Source: Draconibacterium mangrovi (lineage in GTDB: Bacteria; Bacteroidota; Bacteroidia; Bacteroidales; Prolixibacteraceae). From it: a DNA stretch of 64,000 nt. Positions 8,350 to 17,386 of the stretch are shown here, piece by piece. How positions within the stretch are numbered: the first letter of the stretch is position 1; the number at the start of each line of letters is the position of its first letter. The stretch covers positions 243,466 through 307,465 of the forward strand of contig NZ_JAAAGB010000007.1 of the NCBI RefSeq assembly GCF_010586825.1. The letters run 5' to 3'. The notes beneath the pieces were generated by a model. That model did no database searches and was not told where the DNA came from. It saw nothing but the letters and a program-made list of their open reading frames with translations. A program made the translations under genes and the position numbers.

Positions 8350-8991
8350 ATGAATCACATGAAAACTTTATTAACGCTTATTTTCAGTCTGGTAGTTTTA
8401 ACTGCCGCAGCACAGGGAAAAAATTACGAGACAGCGATGACTGCCGCTCTCGAAAAAATGAAAAGCTCGGAAACAGTTGCCAATTTTCAGGAGGCAGCAA
8501 ATACTTTTGAACGTATCAGCATGACGGAAACCAAAGAATGGTTGCCTTTGTACTATGCATCCTATTCAATTATCGTGATAAGTTACATCGATCAGGACGT
8601 TAACAAGAAAGATCCTTCCCTGGATAAAGCGCAGCAATTTCTTGACAATGCATTTAAAATTGCACCCAACGAATCGGAATTGTATTCGCTACAGGCATTT
8701 CTATATCCATCGCGAATTACGGTAGATCCGATGACACGAGGAATGGAATACATGCCTAAAATGAATGCAGCGCTCGACAAAGCAATTGCACTAAATCCGG
8801 AAAATCCAAGAAGTTACTATTTACGCGCAATTACCTTGTTTAATATGCCCGAACAATTTGGCGGCGGTGCAGAAGTTGCCCGCCCTCATTTTGAAACCGC
8901 AAAAGAGAAATTCGACAAATTCGAACCGGAATCACCGCTTCATCCGAACTGGGGTAAAGAAATAAATGAAATGGAGATGAAAAAACTATAA
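8350..8991 (+). CDS. Secreted TPR-like protein paired with the TonB receptor
   Basis: A 213-residue protein with a signal peptide (MKTLLTLIFSLVVLTAAAQ); translation could begin at ATG 8350 or at 8359. The mature part is helical with tetratricopeptide-like segments, for example LDKAQQFLDNAFKIAPNESE and LDKAIALNPENPRSYYLRA. It begins 8 bp after the TonB receptor stop, so the genes are co-transcribed. A periplasmic scaffold or ligand-handling role is an inference from context. The stop codon lies only 6 bp from the end of the convergent rimO gene, with no terminator between them. Confidence 0.75.
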   Translation: MNHMKTLLTLIFSLVVLTAAAQGKNYETAMTAALEKMKSSETVANFQEAANTFERISMTETKEWLPLYYASYSIIVISYIDQDVNKKDPSLDKAQQFLDNAFKIAPNESELYSLQAFLYPSRITVDPMTRGMEYMPKMNAALDKAIALNPENPRSYYLRAITLFNMPEQFGGGAEVARPHFETAKEKFDKFEPESPLHPNWGKEINEMEMKKL

Positions 8992-8997
8992 CGCAGT

Positions 8998-10293
8998 TTA
9001 AACGAGTTCTCCGTACAAGTCATAATCTTCGGCACCTGTTATTTTCACTTTAACAATGGTGCCGTTTTTTATTTCCTCGTCAGCAGTGATGTATACTTCT
9101 CCATCAACTTCCGGCGAATCAAACTCGGTACGTCCAACGTAGTAATCGCTCTCTTTTCGGTCGATAATAACATCGAACTCCTTCCCTATTTTTTGTTGGT
9201 TGAGTTCGGCTGAAATGTATTGCTGCACTTCCATTATTTCGTCGGCACGCTCCTGTTTTGTTTCTTGATCCAGCGTATCTTCAAAATTTCTGGCCGCATA
9301 CGTACCATCTTCGTCCGAATAAGGGAAAACACCCAATCGGCCAAATTTCTGCTCCTGAACGAATTCTTTCAACTCTTCAAAATCTTCCTCTGTTTCGCCC
9401 GGGAATCCAACAAGCATTGTTGTACGAATAACCACTTCCGGTACTTCTTCTTTTATTTTGGCGATTAAAGCCTCAGTTTCTTCGCGGGTAACATGGCGCA
9501 ACATATTTTTCAGCACGCGATTTGAAATGTGCTGCAATGGCATATCGAGGTATTTGCACACTTTCGGGTTTTCGCGCATTACCGGCAAAATCTCCATCGG
9601 GAATTTGGTTGGATACAAATAATGCAAACGAATCCATTCAATTCCTTCCACTTCCGAAACTTTGGTAATCAACTCTGCCAGTTGGTTTTTACCGTACAAA
9701 TCAATTCCGTAATACGAAAGATCCTGGGCGATCAGCAACAACTCCTTCACTCCTTTTTTGGCAAGGTAACGTGCTTCCATCACAAGGCTTTCGATGGTGC
9801 GCGATTGGTGTCGGCCCGTCATTTTCGGGATGGCACAAAACGAACACGAGCGGTTACAACCTTCCGAAATTTTTAGGTACGCAAAATGCGATGGCGTGGT
9901 GATTTTACGCTCGTAAATGTATTCGGGCGCATAGGTAACTTTTAGCTCTTCAACCATGGCTTTCATATCAAACTTACCAAAGTACTTGTCAACTTCGGGC
10001 AGTTCTTCCTGCAGCTCGTTGTGGTAACGTTCCGAGAGACAACCCATAACGTAAAGTTTGTCGATTTCGCCACGTTTTTTAGCCTCCGCATAATCCAGAA
10101 TCATATCAATCGATTCCTGTTTGGCATCGTGTATAAAACCACAGGTATTTACAAATACTGCATCAAAATTGGTTTCGTTTGAATCGTGCAACACTTCAAA
10201 CTTTCCCTTCTGCAACTGGTTCAGCAAAACCTCCGAATCAACCAGGTTTTTCGAACATCCCATGGTTACCACATTTACCCTTTTCTTCGCCAT
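8998..10293 (-). CDS. rimO: Ribosomal protein uS12 methylthiotransferase RimO
   Basis: A 431-residue radical SAM methylthiotransferase. The N-terminal UPF0004 domain carries the three cluster cysteines in TMGCSKNLVDSE, VNTCGFIH and VMGCLSERY. The radical SAM motif is EGCNRSCSFCAIPKMTGRHQ. A C-terminal TRAM domain (about the last 65 residues, KIGKEFDVIIDRKESD onward) completes the family architecture. RimO adds a methylthio group to Asp88/89 of ribosomal protein S12. GCSKNLVDSE distinguishes RimO from the tRNA enzyme MiaB. The length is normal. It starts at ATG 10293. Confidence 0.93.
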   Translation of the reverse strand: MAKKRVNVVTMGCSKNLVDSEVLLNQLQKGKFEVLHDSNETNFDAVFVNTCGFIHDAKQESIDMILDYAEAKKRGEIDKLYVMGCLSERYHNELQEELPEVDKYFGKFDMKAMVEELKVTYAPEYIYERKITTPSHFAYLKISEGCNRSCSFCAIPKMTGRHQSRTIESLVMEARYLAKKGVKELLLIAQDLSYYGIDLYGKNQLAELITKVSEVEGIEWIRLHYLYPTKFPMEILPVMRENPKVCKYLDMPLQHISNRVLKNMLRHVTREETEALIAKIKEEVPEVVIRTTMLVGFPGETEEDFEELKEFVQEQKFGRLGVFPYSDEDGTYAARNFEDTLDQETKQERADEIMEVQQYISAELNQQKIGKEFDVIIDRKESDYYVGRTEFDSPEVDGEVYITADEEIKNGTIVKVKITGAEDYDLYGELV

Positions 10294-10510
10294 AACTTTT
10301 CTTCTTTCTTTTGAGGCTGTAAAGTAAAGATAAATTTGTCTGAATTAAGAAAGTATAGGCTACTAACTATTGAAATATAACACATGTAATTAATAGCGTA
10401 TTTATCATCCAAACAGTACCAATCAATAAATATTTATTGATTTAAAACTTTTATTTATTGTTTTTCGATAATTATTTATTTATTTTCGTCTACAAATTAA
10501 ATATCTCACA

Positions 10511-11047
10511 ATGAAAAACAAAGAACTAACCCGAACCCAACAAGTGCTGGCTGTAATGAAATTTTTGGTGTACCTATCAATTACCTGGTATTTTCTAAAA
10601 CTAGTTGGTATTGGTTTAATGGGATTATCCTTCCTTATCAGAGGTATACCACTTTCAAATTTGTTTTTTATCCCAGATTGGTTCAATTTATTAGAAACGA
10701 ATCCTGGATATTTAACGCTCGTAATTGTATTAGTAATGTCAGTTAGTCTCTTAAATATCACAATTTGGATATTGGTGTTGAGATTATTAAAAAGAATACA
10801 ATTGACCAATCCATTTAATATGGAAGTTATCGAAAGATTAGAACGAATAAGTTATCTTCTTTTTATAATTTGGATTTTATCAATTTCTGCTGGAGGATTT
10901 TTTGCCTGGCTAGGAGAAAAAGCAGGTGAATTAAATGATTCCTGGAGTCATGGTCCGTATCTGTTTATGGCCGGCCTGGTATTTATTATTTCGCAAATAT
11001 TTAAACGCGGAGTTGAGTTGCAGTCAGAAAATGATTTAACCGTTTAA
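10511..11047 (+). CDS. DUF2975 membrane protein
   Basis: A 178-residue integral membrane protein with four predicted helices, roughly residues 15-45, 68-92, 112-137 and 148-163. Layout and pairing with a small XRE regulator fit the DUF2975 family. The biochemical role is unknown; the family often appears beside YozG-like regulators and may act as a membrane sensor or regulator. The next gene begins 3 bp after its stop, so they form a two-gene unit. Upstream DNA is very A/T-rich, with a near-consensus TATTTTCG about 20 bp before the start. Confidence 0.75.
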   Translation: MKNKELTRTQQVLAVMKFLVYLSITWYFLKLVGIGLMGLSFLIRGIPLSNLFFIPDWFNLLETNPGYLTLVIVLVMSVSLLNITIWILVLRLLKRIQLTNPFNMEVIERLERISYLLFIIWILSISAGGFFAWLGEKAGELNDSWSHGPYLFMAGLVFIISQIFKRGVELQSENDLTV

Positions 11048-11050
11048 GCT

Positions 11051-11257
11051 ATGCCTATAATTGTAAATCTTGATGTAATGATGGCCCGGCGAAAAATGTC
11101 GCTTAACGAACTTTCAGAAAAAGTAAACATAACACTGGCCAACCTTTCGATACTAAAAACAGGGAAAGCCAAAGCAGTTCGTTTTAGTACGCTTGAAGCT
11201 ATTTGCGAGGCGCTGGATTGTCAACCAGGCGATATTTTGGAATATGTTGAAGATTAG
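11051..11257 (+). CDS. Small XRE-family (YozG-like) helix-turn-helix regulator
   Basis: A 68-residue protein made almost entirely of one Cro/C1-type HTH: MMARRKMSLNELSEKVNIT, then LANLSILKTGKAKAVRFST, then LEAICEALDCQPGDILEYVE. This short single-domain form is typical of YozG-like regulators that accompany DUF2975 membrane proteins. It starts at ATG 11051, directly after the DUF2975 gene. It likely controls its own operon; its DNA target cannot be seen. Confidence 0.85.
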   Translation: MPIIVNLDVMMARRKMSLNELSEKVNITLANLSILKTGKAKAVRFSTLEAICEALDCQPGDILEYVED

Positions 11258-11263
11258 AAACAA

Positions 11264-11299
11264 AAAAAGATTTCACTCCTTCCGGAATGAAATCTTTTT
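11264..11299. terminator. Bidirectional rho-independent terminator
   Basis: The stem AAAAAGATTTCA (11264-11275) pairs with TGAAATCTTTTT (11288-11299), with a short inner TCC/GGA stem. It follows the HTH gene and faces the convergent creatininase-like gene. Confidence 0.8.
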
Positions 11300-11335
11300 G
11301 CTCGTAGCTCAACGCTCGTGGCTAATAGCTTTCTT

Positions 11336-12211
11336 TTATTGTTTCGTCTTTAGCGGATCAGCCGCTTCCTTAAAGAACTGCTCCTGCAAAGCAGGTACAA
11401 CTGTATCGGCTTTCACCAGCTTAATCATTTCAACCAATTGATCTACGGTATGATTGATCCACAATTCTCCGGCTTCGGCATTGGCATCCCAGGCTTCACC
11501 GCCATAATGATTCGGATAACTGGCATACCACCAAATTCCGGTGTAAACATATTTTAATTCTTTCATCCTGTCCTGATTAACACCCGATTGCTGTTTGGCC
11601 CGCTCAACATGCACCACATCGGGTTGTGCAGCAACCATTGCCGAAGTTTCACTGTTTCCGGCATGTGCATCATACGGATCGTGTCGTGTTAAAGCTTCAG
11701 CTTTTTCATTAACCTCTTTGCTATCTTCCGGTCGAAACCAATACAGTGAGTAACCCCGCGGTTCAGAGAGTTGTGCCATTCCAAAATAATTCAGAAATGC
11801 ATTGTTTCCACCGTGGCCGTTTACGATTATGATTTTTTCAAAACCATTGCGATGTAGTTCGTCCAATGTTTCCTGTAACATTTTCCATATCAGTTCGGGC
11901 GAATACGAAATTGTACCGGGCTGATGACGGGCCTCGTTTATCTGGCTAAAATAATACCACGGAAAAACTACTGTATATTCCTGTTCGGCAGCCCTAAGTG
12001 AATATTCGCGCGACAAATAAAGGTCGGTACCCAATGGCAGTTGGGCGCCATGTTTTTCCATTACGCCAATAGGAATAATGCAGGTTTTTGAACTCTTTTC
12101 AACAGCTTTAATAAAATCGGGAGCGGTTAGTTCTTCCAGACGATACGATAAATCCTGTGCATAAACAAACGAAGTGATTGCCAATAACAATAATGTTACT
12201 ATTTTTCTCAT
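11336..12211 (-). CDS. Secreted creatininase-family amidohydrolase
   Basis: A 291-residue protein with a signal peptide (MRKIVTLLLLAITSFVYA). The mature region has the creatininase-family metal-binding pattern: EKHGAQLPLGTD near residues 53-64, carrying Glu, His and Asp, then NGHGGNN and DAHAGNSETSAM. In the family these residues hold two metal ions that hydrolyse cyclic or linear amides (creatinine, pterin or formamide-like substrates). The family's usual HxHLPLGTD reads HGAQLPLGTD here, so one commonly conserved His is Gln. Export is unusual for classical creatininase but common among Bacteroidota homologues. The substrate is unknown. Confidence 0.82.
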   Translation of the reverse strand: MRKIVTLLLLAITSFVYAQDLSYRLEELTAPDFIKAVEKSSKTCIIPIGVMEKHGAQLPLGTDLYLSREYSLRAAEQEYTVVFPWYYFSQINEARHQPGTISYSPELIWKMLQETLDELHRNGFEKIIIVNGHGGNNAFLNYFGMAQLSEPRGYSLYWFRPEDSKEVNEKAEALTRHDPYDAHAGNSETSAMVAAQPDVVHVERAKQQSGVNQDRMKELKYVYTGIWWYASYPNHYGGEAWDANAEAGELWINHTVDQLVEMIKLVKADTVVPALQEQFFKEAADPLKTKQ

Positions 12212-12302
12212 AGGTTTTAGGTTTTAGTTAATATTTCCATAAATATAGATTCTTGGAAACATTTTCCCAACGATTTCCTAATTTTATACATAAACTTACA
12301 AC

Positions 12303-13589
12303 ATGCCAGTAGTAATCGCACATAGTCATTTAAATCCCGGTGGAGTTACCAGGATTATTGAATCGCAAATAGACAGCCTGCAAGGCGAAGAGATAAAAGT
12401 TTTGGTGGGCTCCTGCCCCGATGCCAGTACAATAACATCAAAAAATGCCGGGCTGCATATTATCCCCGAGTTGGATTATCTTGATCGCCGGCAATACACC
12501 GAGCAGGAAGCAAAGGAAATGTTGCATAAAATACACGGTGCAATTAGCATGCACCTTTCTCCTGATACAGTTTTACATTTTCACAACCTGAATCTCGGTA
12601 AAAATCCGATTGTTACTTATGCGGTTTATTTGCTGGCAAAAGAAGGTGTCAAGGTGTTTAACCACGCCCACGATTTTGCCGAAGACCGCCCCAGCAATTA
12701 TTCATTTCTGGAAGAAATTATCTATGATATTTTTCTGCAGGATATCAACGAGGTGTTGTATCCAAAGTTGCCCAACTATCACTTTGGTGTGCTAAATTCG
12801 TTTGACTTTGATCGTATAAAAGAACTTGGAGTAACAGAAGACCGTATTGAATGGCTCCCAAATCCGGTAACCTTTAATACATCGGAAGATTTGCCTGAAA
12901 AATCGGAGGCCAAACAAGCCGTTTGTGAAGAGTTGAATATCGATGCCGACAAACTTTTGGTAACGTACCCGGTTCGTGTAATTCAACGAAAAAATATTGG
13001 TGAATTTATTCTGTTATCGTTACTATTCCGGCACAGGGCAAATTTTGCGGTAACACAACCGCCACAAAATCCGGTTGAAATTGAAATGTATAACCAATGG
13101 ATGAAATTCTGCACATATCACGGGATTGACATTGTGTTTGAAGCCGGTACGAAAGTCAACTTTGAAAAATTGTTACGAGGCAGTGATTTCTGTATTACCA
13201 CAAGTTACAAAGAAGGTTTTGGAATGGTGTATCTCGAACCCTGGTTGCTGGATACACCCGTGGTTGGTCGCGATATTGATTTTATCACCCGCGATTTCAA
13301 AGACGATGGTTTTAGCTTCCCGACGCTATATTACAAGTTGAATATTCCCGGAATTAAAACCGATTTTAAAGATCTGAATTTGAAAATGCAAATGGAGATC
13401 ATCTCCGAAGTTTTAAACGAAAAGATAGAAAAACAAAAGCTATTTGAACAAAATCCCATCCTAAATACTTTGTTTAGTGACGTAACGTCGCATATTGTAG
13501 AAAAAAACAAGACAATTATCAAAAACAACTACTCTCTGCAGGGATATGGAATTAAACTTCAGAAACGATATAAAAAAATGGTTGGATAG
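12303..13589 (+). CDS. GT4-type glycosyltransferase (first gene of glucosylglycerate-type island)
   Basis: A 428-residue cytoplasmic GT-B glycosyltransferase. The N-terminus has the acceptor-side loop HSHLNPGGVTRIIES, and the C-terminal domain has the EX7E signature in KEGFGMVYLEPW together with a basic VIQRKNIGEF segment, as in retaining GT4 enzymes that use nucleotide sugars. It starts the 12303-19078 island and its end overlaps the HAD gene by 44 bp, which suggests translational coupling. From context it may mannosylate or glucosylate a glyceric-acid-based glycoside; that substrate is inferred, not shown. Confidence 0.8.
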   Translation: MPVVIAHSHLNPGGVTRIIESQIDSLQGEEIKVLVGSCPDASTITSKNAGLHIIPELDYLDRRQYTEQEAKEMLHKIHGAISMHLSPDTVLHFHNLNLGKNPIVTYAVYLLAKEGVKVFNHAHDFAEDRPSNYSFLEEIIYDIFLQDINEVLYPKLPNYHFGVLNSFDFDRIKELGVTEDRIEWLPNPVTFNTSEDLPEKSEAKQAVCEELNIDADKLLVTYPVRVIQRKNIGEFILLSLLFRHRANFAVTQPPQNPVEIEMYNQWMKFCTYHGIDIVFEAGTKVNFEKLLRGSDFCITTSYKEGFGMVYLEPWLLDTPVVGRDIDFITRDFKDDGFSFPTLYYKLNIPGIKTDFKDLNLKMQMEIISEVLNEKIEKQKLFEQNPILNTLFSDVTSHIVEKNKTIIKNNYSLQGYGIKLQKRYKKMVG

Positions 13590-14463
13590 TTCAGAGAAAC
13601 TGCAACCCGTTCCCACCACTTTTTGCCCCAACTTAAAAACCGATTCGAAAGAAAAAATTAAGGCCGTAATTTTCGATATCTACGGCACCTTGCTTATTTC
13701 TTCGTCGGGCGATATCGATCAGGCTTCGCTGAACAAAGACAATTTGCGGGCAGCTATGGAAGCCGGAGGATTCGATTTATCGGGTTGCAAGGAAGAAACC
13801 TGCAGTTTTCTGCTCGACCAGTTACAGGAACAGATTAAAAAGCAGCACGAAAAGCTAAAAACCAAAGGCCATCCCTACCCCGATGTCGATATTTTTGAGG
13901 TTTGGAAAGCTATGTTTGAAGCGGCCAAAAACAAAGGATTACTAAAACTGGGCGGCAGCGAATCTTGGGCAGATACAATAATTGTTTTCGAACTGCTAAG
14001 CAACCGCGTTTACCCCATGCCGGGAATGAAAGAAGTGCTGTTGGAAATAAAAAATATGGGTATCCCCATAGGTATTGTTTCCAACGCGCAGTTCTACACG
14101 CCCATAATCATGAATTATTTTCTGACCGGTGAATTTTCAACCGATCAACATATCGATCTTTTTGAGGAAGACCTTTCGGTGTACTCGTTCAAAGAGCTGC
14201 GGGCAAAACCCGATACGGCTTTGTTCGACAAATTTATTCCGGTATTAAACAACAAGTATAATATCGAGCCATCGGAAACAATATTTGTGGGCAACGACAT
14301 GCTGAAAGATGTTTACACTGCTACAAAGGCAGGTTTACGAACTGTGCTGTTTGCCGGCGACGAACGTTCACTTCGCCTGCGTGAAGACGATCCGCGCGTA
14401 AAAGGCATGTTCCCCGATTTTATTATCAACGATTTAAAACAACTTTTGAAAATTATAGGATGA
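13546..14463 (+). CDS. HAD-superfamily hydrolase with DxY motif I
   Basis: A 305-residue protein. HAD motif I is at residues 41-50 (VIFDIYGTLL), with nucleophile Asp44 but Tyr46 in place of the second Asp usual in phosphatases. Motif II is in GIVSNAQF, the Lys of motif III is in ELRAKPDTA, and motif IV is in FVGNDMLKDV. DxY is typical of haloacid-dehalogenase-like members, though some phosphatases have it. The first ~35 residues are an extra N-terminal segment translated from DNA that also codes for the end of the preceding glycosyltransferase. A role as the phosphatase for a phosphorylated glycoside is plausible from context but weakened by motif I. Confidence 0.78.
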   Translation: MELNFRNDIKKWLDSSEKLQPVPTTFCPNLKTDSKEKIKAVIFDIYGTLLISSSGDIDQASLNKDNLRAAMEAGGFDLSGCKEETCSFLLDQLQEQIKKQHEKLKTKGHPYPDVDIFEVWKAMFEAAKNKGLLKLGGSESWADTIIVFELLSNRVYPMPGMKEVLLEIKNMGIPIGIVSNAQFYTPIIMNYFLTGEFSTDQHIDLFEEDLSVYSFKELRAKPDTALFDKFIPVLNNKYNIEPSETIFVGNDMLKDVYTATKAGLRTVLFAGDERSLRLREDDPRVKGMFPDFIINDLKQLLKIIG

Positions 14464-14505
14464 AACGAGCATCAGTTAAATGTTTTAAATCACGATGACA
14501 TGATT

Positions 14506-14523
14506 ATCCGCCAGTTGGCGGAT
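14506..14523. repeat. Perfect small inverted repeat (REP-like hairpin)
   Basis: ATCCGCC at 14506-14512, loop AGTT, then GGCGGAT at 14517-14523. It lies between the HAD and second glycosyltransferase genes, 32 bp before the ATG, and has no T-run. It looks like a dispersed intergenic hairpin element or an mRNA processing site; only one copy was noticed in this window. Confidence 0.5.
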
Positions 14524-14555
14524 GAGTTACCGCTAAAAATTAAAAATATTAACGA

Positions 14556-16007
14556 ATGAAGTTAAACGATTTACGTGTAGGAATTATCCATTCCTTAATT
14601 GGCAAAAACGATGGAGTTTCCATTGTTATCGACCAAACAGTTGAAGCCATGTCGGAACACCTCGACATAAACATTGGTAACTTTTTCTTTTTGGCAGCGC
14701 ACTCATCGCCGCGTTTTAATGCGCAAACAAACGACGTGTTCTGGCACAAAAGCGAGGCGCACAAAACCATTTTGAATAATTTCAATAATCCCGATACCGA
14801 AGGGTTGGATGAATTGATTCATGAAAATGCACTGTATGCCAAGAAAGTTATTCAGGAGTGGGTTGATGAAAATGATATCGATCTGATTATTGCGCACAAC
14901 ACCTCGCACCCGTACAATTTTATTACGGCAGTAGGATTAGGTTATTACATTGAAGAATTACGTGCCGAAGGAATTATCTGGCCGAAACTGATGGTATGGT
15001 GGCACGACTCGTATTTCGAGCGCGATATTTTTTCAAATCCAAACGAGGTGATTCAGAAATATCTGAAATATCTGCCCGGAGTTACTTTTGTAAATTCGAT
15101 TGCCTTTATCAACAAGCAGCAAATCGATTTGGGCAAAAGGCTTTTTGAACAGCTCAACGCCAGCAAACTGGAGAAATTCTTTAAACTTCGTACAACGGTT
15201 GTGCCAAACACCTGCGAAATTCCATGGGACTGGGAACACATTGATCCGAAAACTGAAGAATTAATTTGCCCGGTACAAGACAATTATAACGACTCGTTTA
15301 TGAAAGATATCGGCCTTGTTCAGCAAGTTGAAAGCCGGGGTTTTACCATGGATGAAACGGTAATTCTGCTGCAACATACCCGTGTTGTTCCGCGAAAGAA
15401 AATCGAACTGGCTATCGATCTGGCTTTTGCACTGGAAAAGAAATTCACCAAAAACCGCGAGAAAAAATGTGTTGCCGTTATTGTAAGTGGTCATTCGGGT
15501 GACGAACAAAACCAGTACCTCAACAATCTGTACGTTCATTACACCGAACTTTGCAAAGCACATCCCAATAGCAATGTGGTATTGATTTTTGGCGAACACA
15601 ACATTCTTTCGCACCGCGATATTATTGTGGACCGGAAGTTTTACAAATTTGCAGAAGTACCTTCAATTGTTGCCGCTCATGGCGGACTCGGAACTTATTT
15701 CAGCGATGTGGAAGGCTTTGGAAATAACCTGCTGGAAATGATGTCGTACGGATTGCCGGCGGTGATCAACAAATACGAGGTTTACAAACAGGAAATTGAG
15801 CAATACGGTTTTGATCTTCCGGCAATTGATGGCGGTGGCGTAACGGAAGAGCTGGTAGACTCGGCTTACCGCTTGCTTACCGATATTCCGTACCGCAACA
15901 AGGTCGTAATGCATAACCTGAAAGTGCTAAAAGAAAAGCTCGATCATAAAATTATTGCTGATAAACTCGAACCGATTATTAAAAGTATGTACATGCGCGA
16001 GTTATAG
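14556..16007 (+). CDS. GT4-type glycosyltransferase (second of the island)
   Basis: A 483-residue GT-B glycosyltransferase. The N-terminal part has IHSLIGKNDGVSIVIDQTVE, a donor/acceptor loop like those of GT4 enzymes that recognise small acceptors, and DLIIAHNTSHPYNF. The C-terminal domain has HTRVVPRKKIE, with basic phosphate-contacting residues, and the EX7E signature in VEGFGNNLLEMMSYGLP. It lies between the HAD gene and the GpgS-like gene in the same direction. A role in adding a second sugar to glucosylglycerate, as described for mannosylglucosylglycerate in Petrotoga, is a hypothesis only. Confidence 0.8.
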   Translation: MKLNDLRVGIIHSLIGKNDGVSIVIDQTVEAMSEHLDINIGNFFFLAAHSSPRFNAQTNDVFWHKSEAHKTILNNFNNPDTEGLDELIHENALYAKKVIQEWVDENDIDLIIAHNTSHPYNFITAVGLGYYIEELRAEGIIWPKLMVWWHDSYFERDIFSNPNEVIQKYLKYLPGVTFVNSIAFINKQQIDLGKRLFEQLNASKLEKFFKLRTTVVPNTCEIPWDWEHIDPKTEELICPVQDNYNDSFMKDIGLVQQVESRGFTMDETVILLQHTRVVPRKKIELAIDLAFALEKKFTKNREKKCVAVIVSGHSGDEQNQYLNNLYVHYTELCKAHPNSNVVLIFGEHNILSHRDIIVDRKFYKFAEVPSIVAAHGGLGTYFSDVEGFGNNLLEMMSYGLPAVINKYEVYKQEIEQYGFDLPAIDGGGVTEELVDSAYRLLTDIPYRNKVVMHNLKVLKEKLDHKIIADKLEPIIKSMYMREL

Positions 16008-16155
16008 AACGAAAGGCGCATGTTAATTATCCGGCTATCGCACTAATTCGAAATAGCTTGGGCACCTATTAAAACAAATGTTTTTTTATATTTAAAAGGT
16101 CGTCGGAAAAGCGGCGCCTTACATCAGTTATTTGACACACAAAAAATAGTAGAAA

Positions 16156-17373
16156 ATGGGAGATTTTTATCAGAACGGATTTGTAGCAACACTTCATAAT
16201 TTACGTGCCAGACCTTATGAAGAGCTGGAACAAAAATTGGAAAAATTTAGTAAAAAACGTCCCATTGGATTAATTATTCCTTCCTTATATTCAGAACTTT
16301 CACGTCAGGCATTAAAAGACATTGTTTCTATTTTAAAAGACATCCCGTATGTTTCGGAGATCGTAATCGGTTTAGACCGTGCGGATGATTATCAATACAA
16401 AAATGCCCTTGAATTTTTTGCAGAACTGCCACAGCACCACAGGGTGATTTGGAATGATGGTCCACGAATGCTGGAATTTAAAGAGAAACTTGCATCGAAA
16501 AACATTGTTACTTCAGTTCCCGGAAAAGGGAGAAATGTATGGTTCTGTTTTGGTTACATGATCGCCTCAGGACGTTCGGAAGCAATTGCTCTGCACGATG
16601 CCGATATTGTTACCTACAACCGCGAAATGCTGGCACGATTGGTTTACCCGGTTGCCGACCCATCGTTTAACTTTAAATATTGTAAAGGTTACTATTTCAG
16701 AACCGACGACGAAAAGTTGCATGGCCGGGCCGTACGTTTACTGGTTACACCGCTGTTACGCACACTGAAAAAACTTCTCGGACACCATACATACCTGGAA
16801 TATCTGGATAGTTTTCGATACCCGCTGGCAGGCGAATTTTCGATGCGTGCCGATATTATTAAAACCATTCGTATTCCTTACGATTGGGGGCTTGAAATTG
16901 GCATATTAAACGAGGTTGAACGCAACAACTCGTTAAACCGGATCTGTCAGGTTGAAATTGCCGACCGGTACGATCATAAACATCAGTCGCTTTCTGCCGA
17001 GGATGCAGAAAAAGGTTTATCGAAAATGAGTCGCGACGTTTCGCGGGCAATTTTTGGGAAACTGGCTACCGATGGAATTACGCTAACACCGGAATTCTTC
17101 CGCACCCTAAAAGCAACATATTACCGGATTGCGTTGGAATTTGTGGAACTTTACAAGGCTGATGCAGCAATGAACGGTCTTTCATACGACTTCCATAAAG
17201 AAGAGGAAGTAATCGATTTGTTTGTAAAGAATGTATACCAGGCGGGCATTGATTATTTAAACAATCCCGACACAGTGCCACTTATGCCAAGCTGGAAACG
17301 TGTCCAGAGCGCCTTCCCCGAAATTTTAGAAGAGTTTCATGAGATTGTAGAAGCAGATAACAACATCCTTTAA
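16156..17373 (+). CDS. gpgS: Glucosyl-3-phosphoglycerate synthase-like GT81 glycosyltransferase
   Basis: A 405-residue GT-A-fold enzyme. Recognisable parts are GLIIPSLYSE near residue 38, PGKG at 122-125, and the metal-binding DAD at 148-150 (ALHDADIVTYNREM). The conserved acceptor-site segment FRYPLAGEFSMRADI and YDWGLEIGILNEV follow, as in glucosyl-3-phosphoglycerate synthases and mannosylglycerate-type enzymes of the GT81/GT78 group. GpgS joins glucose from a nucleotide sugar to 3-phosphoglycerate. The sugar-phosphorylase gene begins 13 bp downstream, which supports a glucosylglycerate context. Confidence 0.8.
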   Translation: MGDFYQNGFVATLHNLRARPYEELEQKLEKFSKKRPIGLIIPSLYSELSRQALKDIVSILKDIPYVSEIVIGLDRADDYQYKNALEFFAELPQHHRVIWNDGPRMLEFKEKLASKNIVTSVPGKGRNVWFCFGYMIASGRSEAIALHDADIVTYNREMLARLVYPVADPSFNFKYCKGYYFRTDDEKLHGRAVRLLVTPLLRTLKKLLGHHTYLEYLDSFRYPLAGEFSMRADIIKTIRIPYDWGLEIGILNEVERNNSLNRICQVEIADRYDHKHQSLSAEDAEKGLSKMSRDVSRAIFGKLATDGITLTPEFFRTLKATYYRIALEFVELYKADAAMNGLSYDFHKEEEVIDLFVKNVYQAGIDYLNNPDTVPLMPSWKRVQSAFPEILEEFHEIVEADNNIL

Positions 17374-17386
17374 AAACCTGAAAAAT

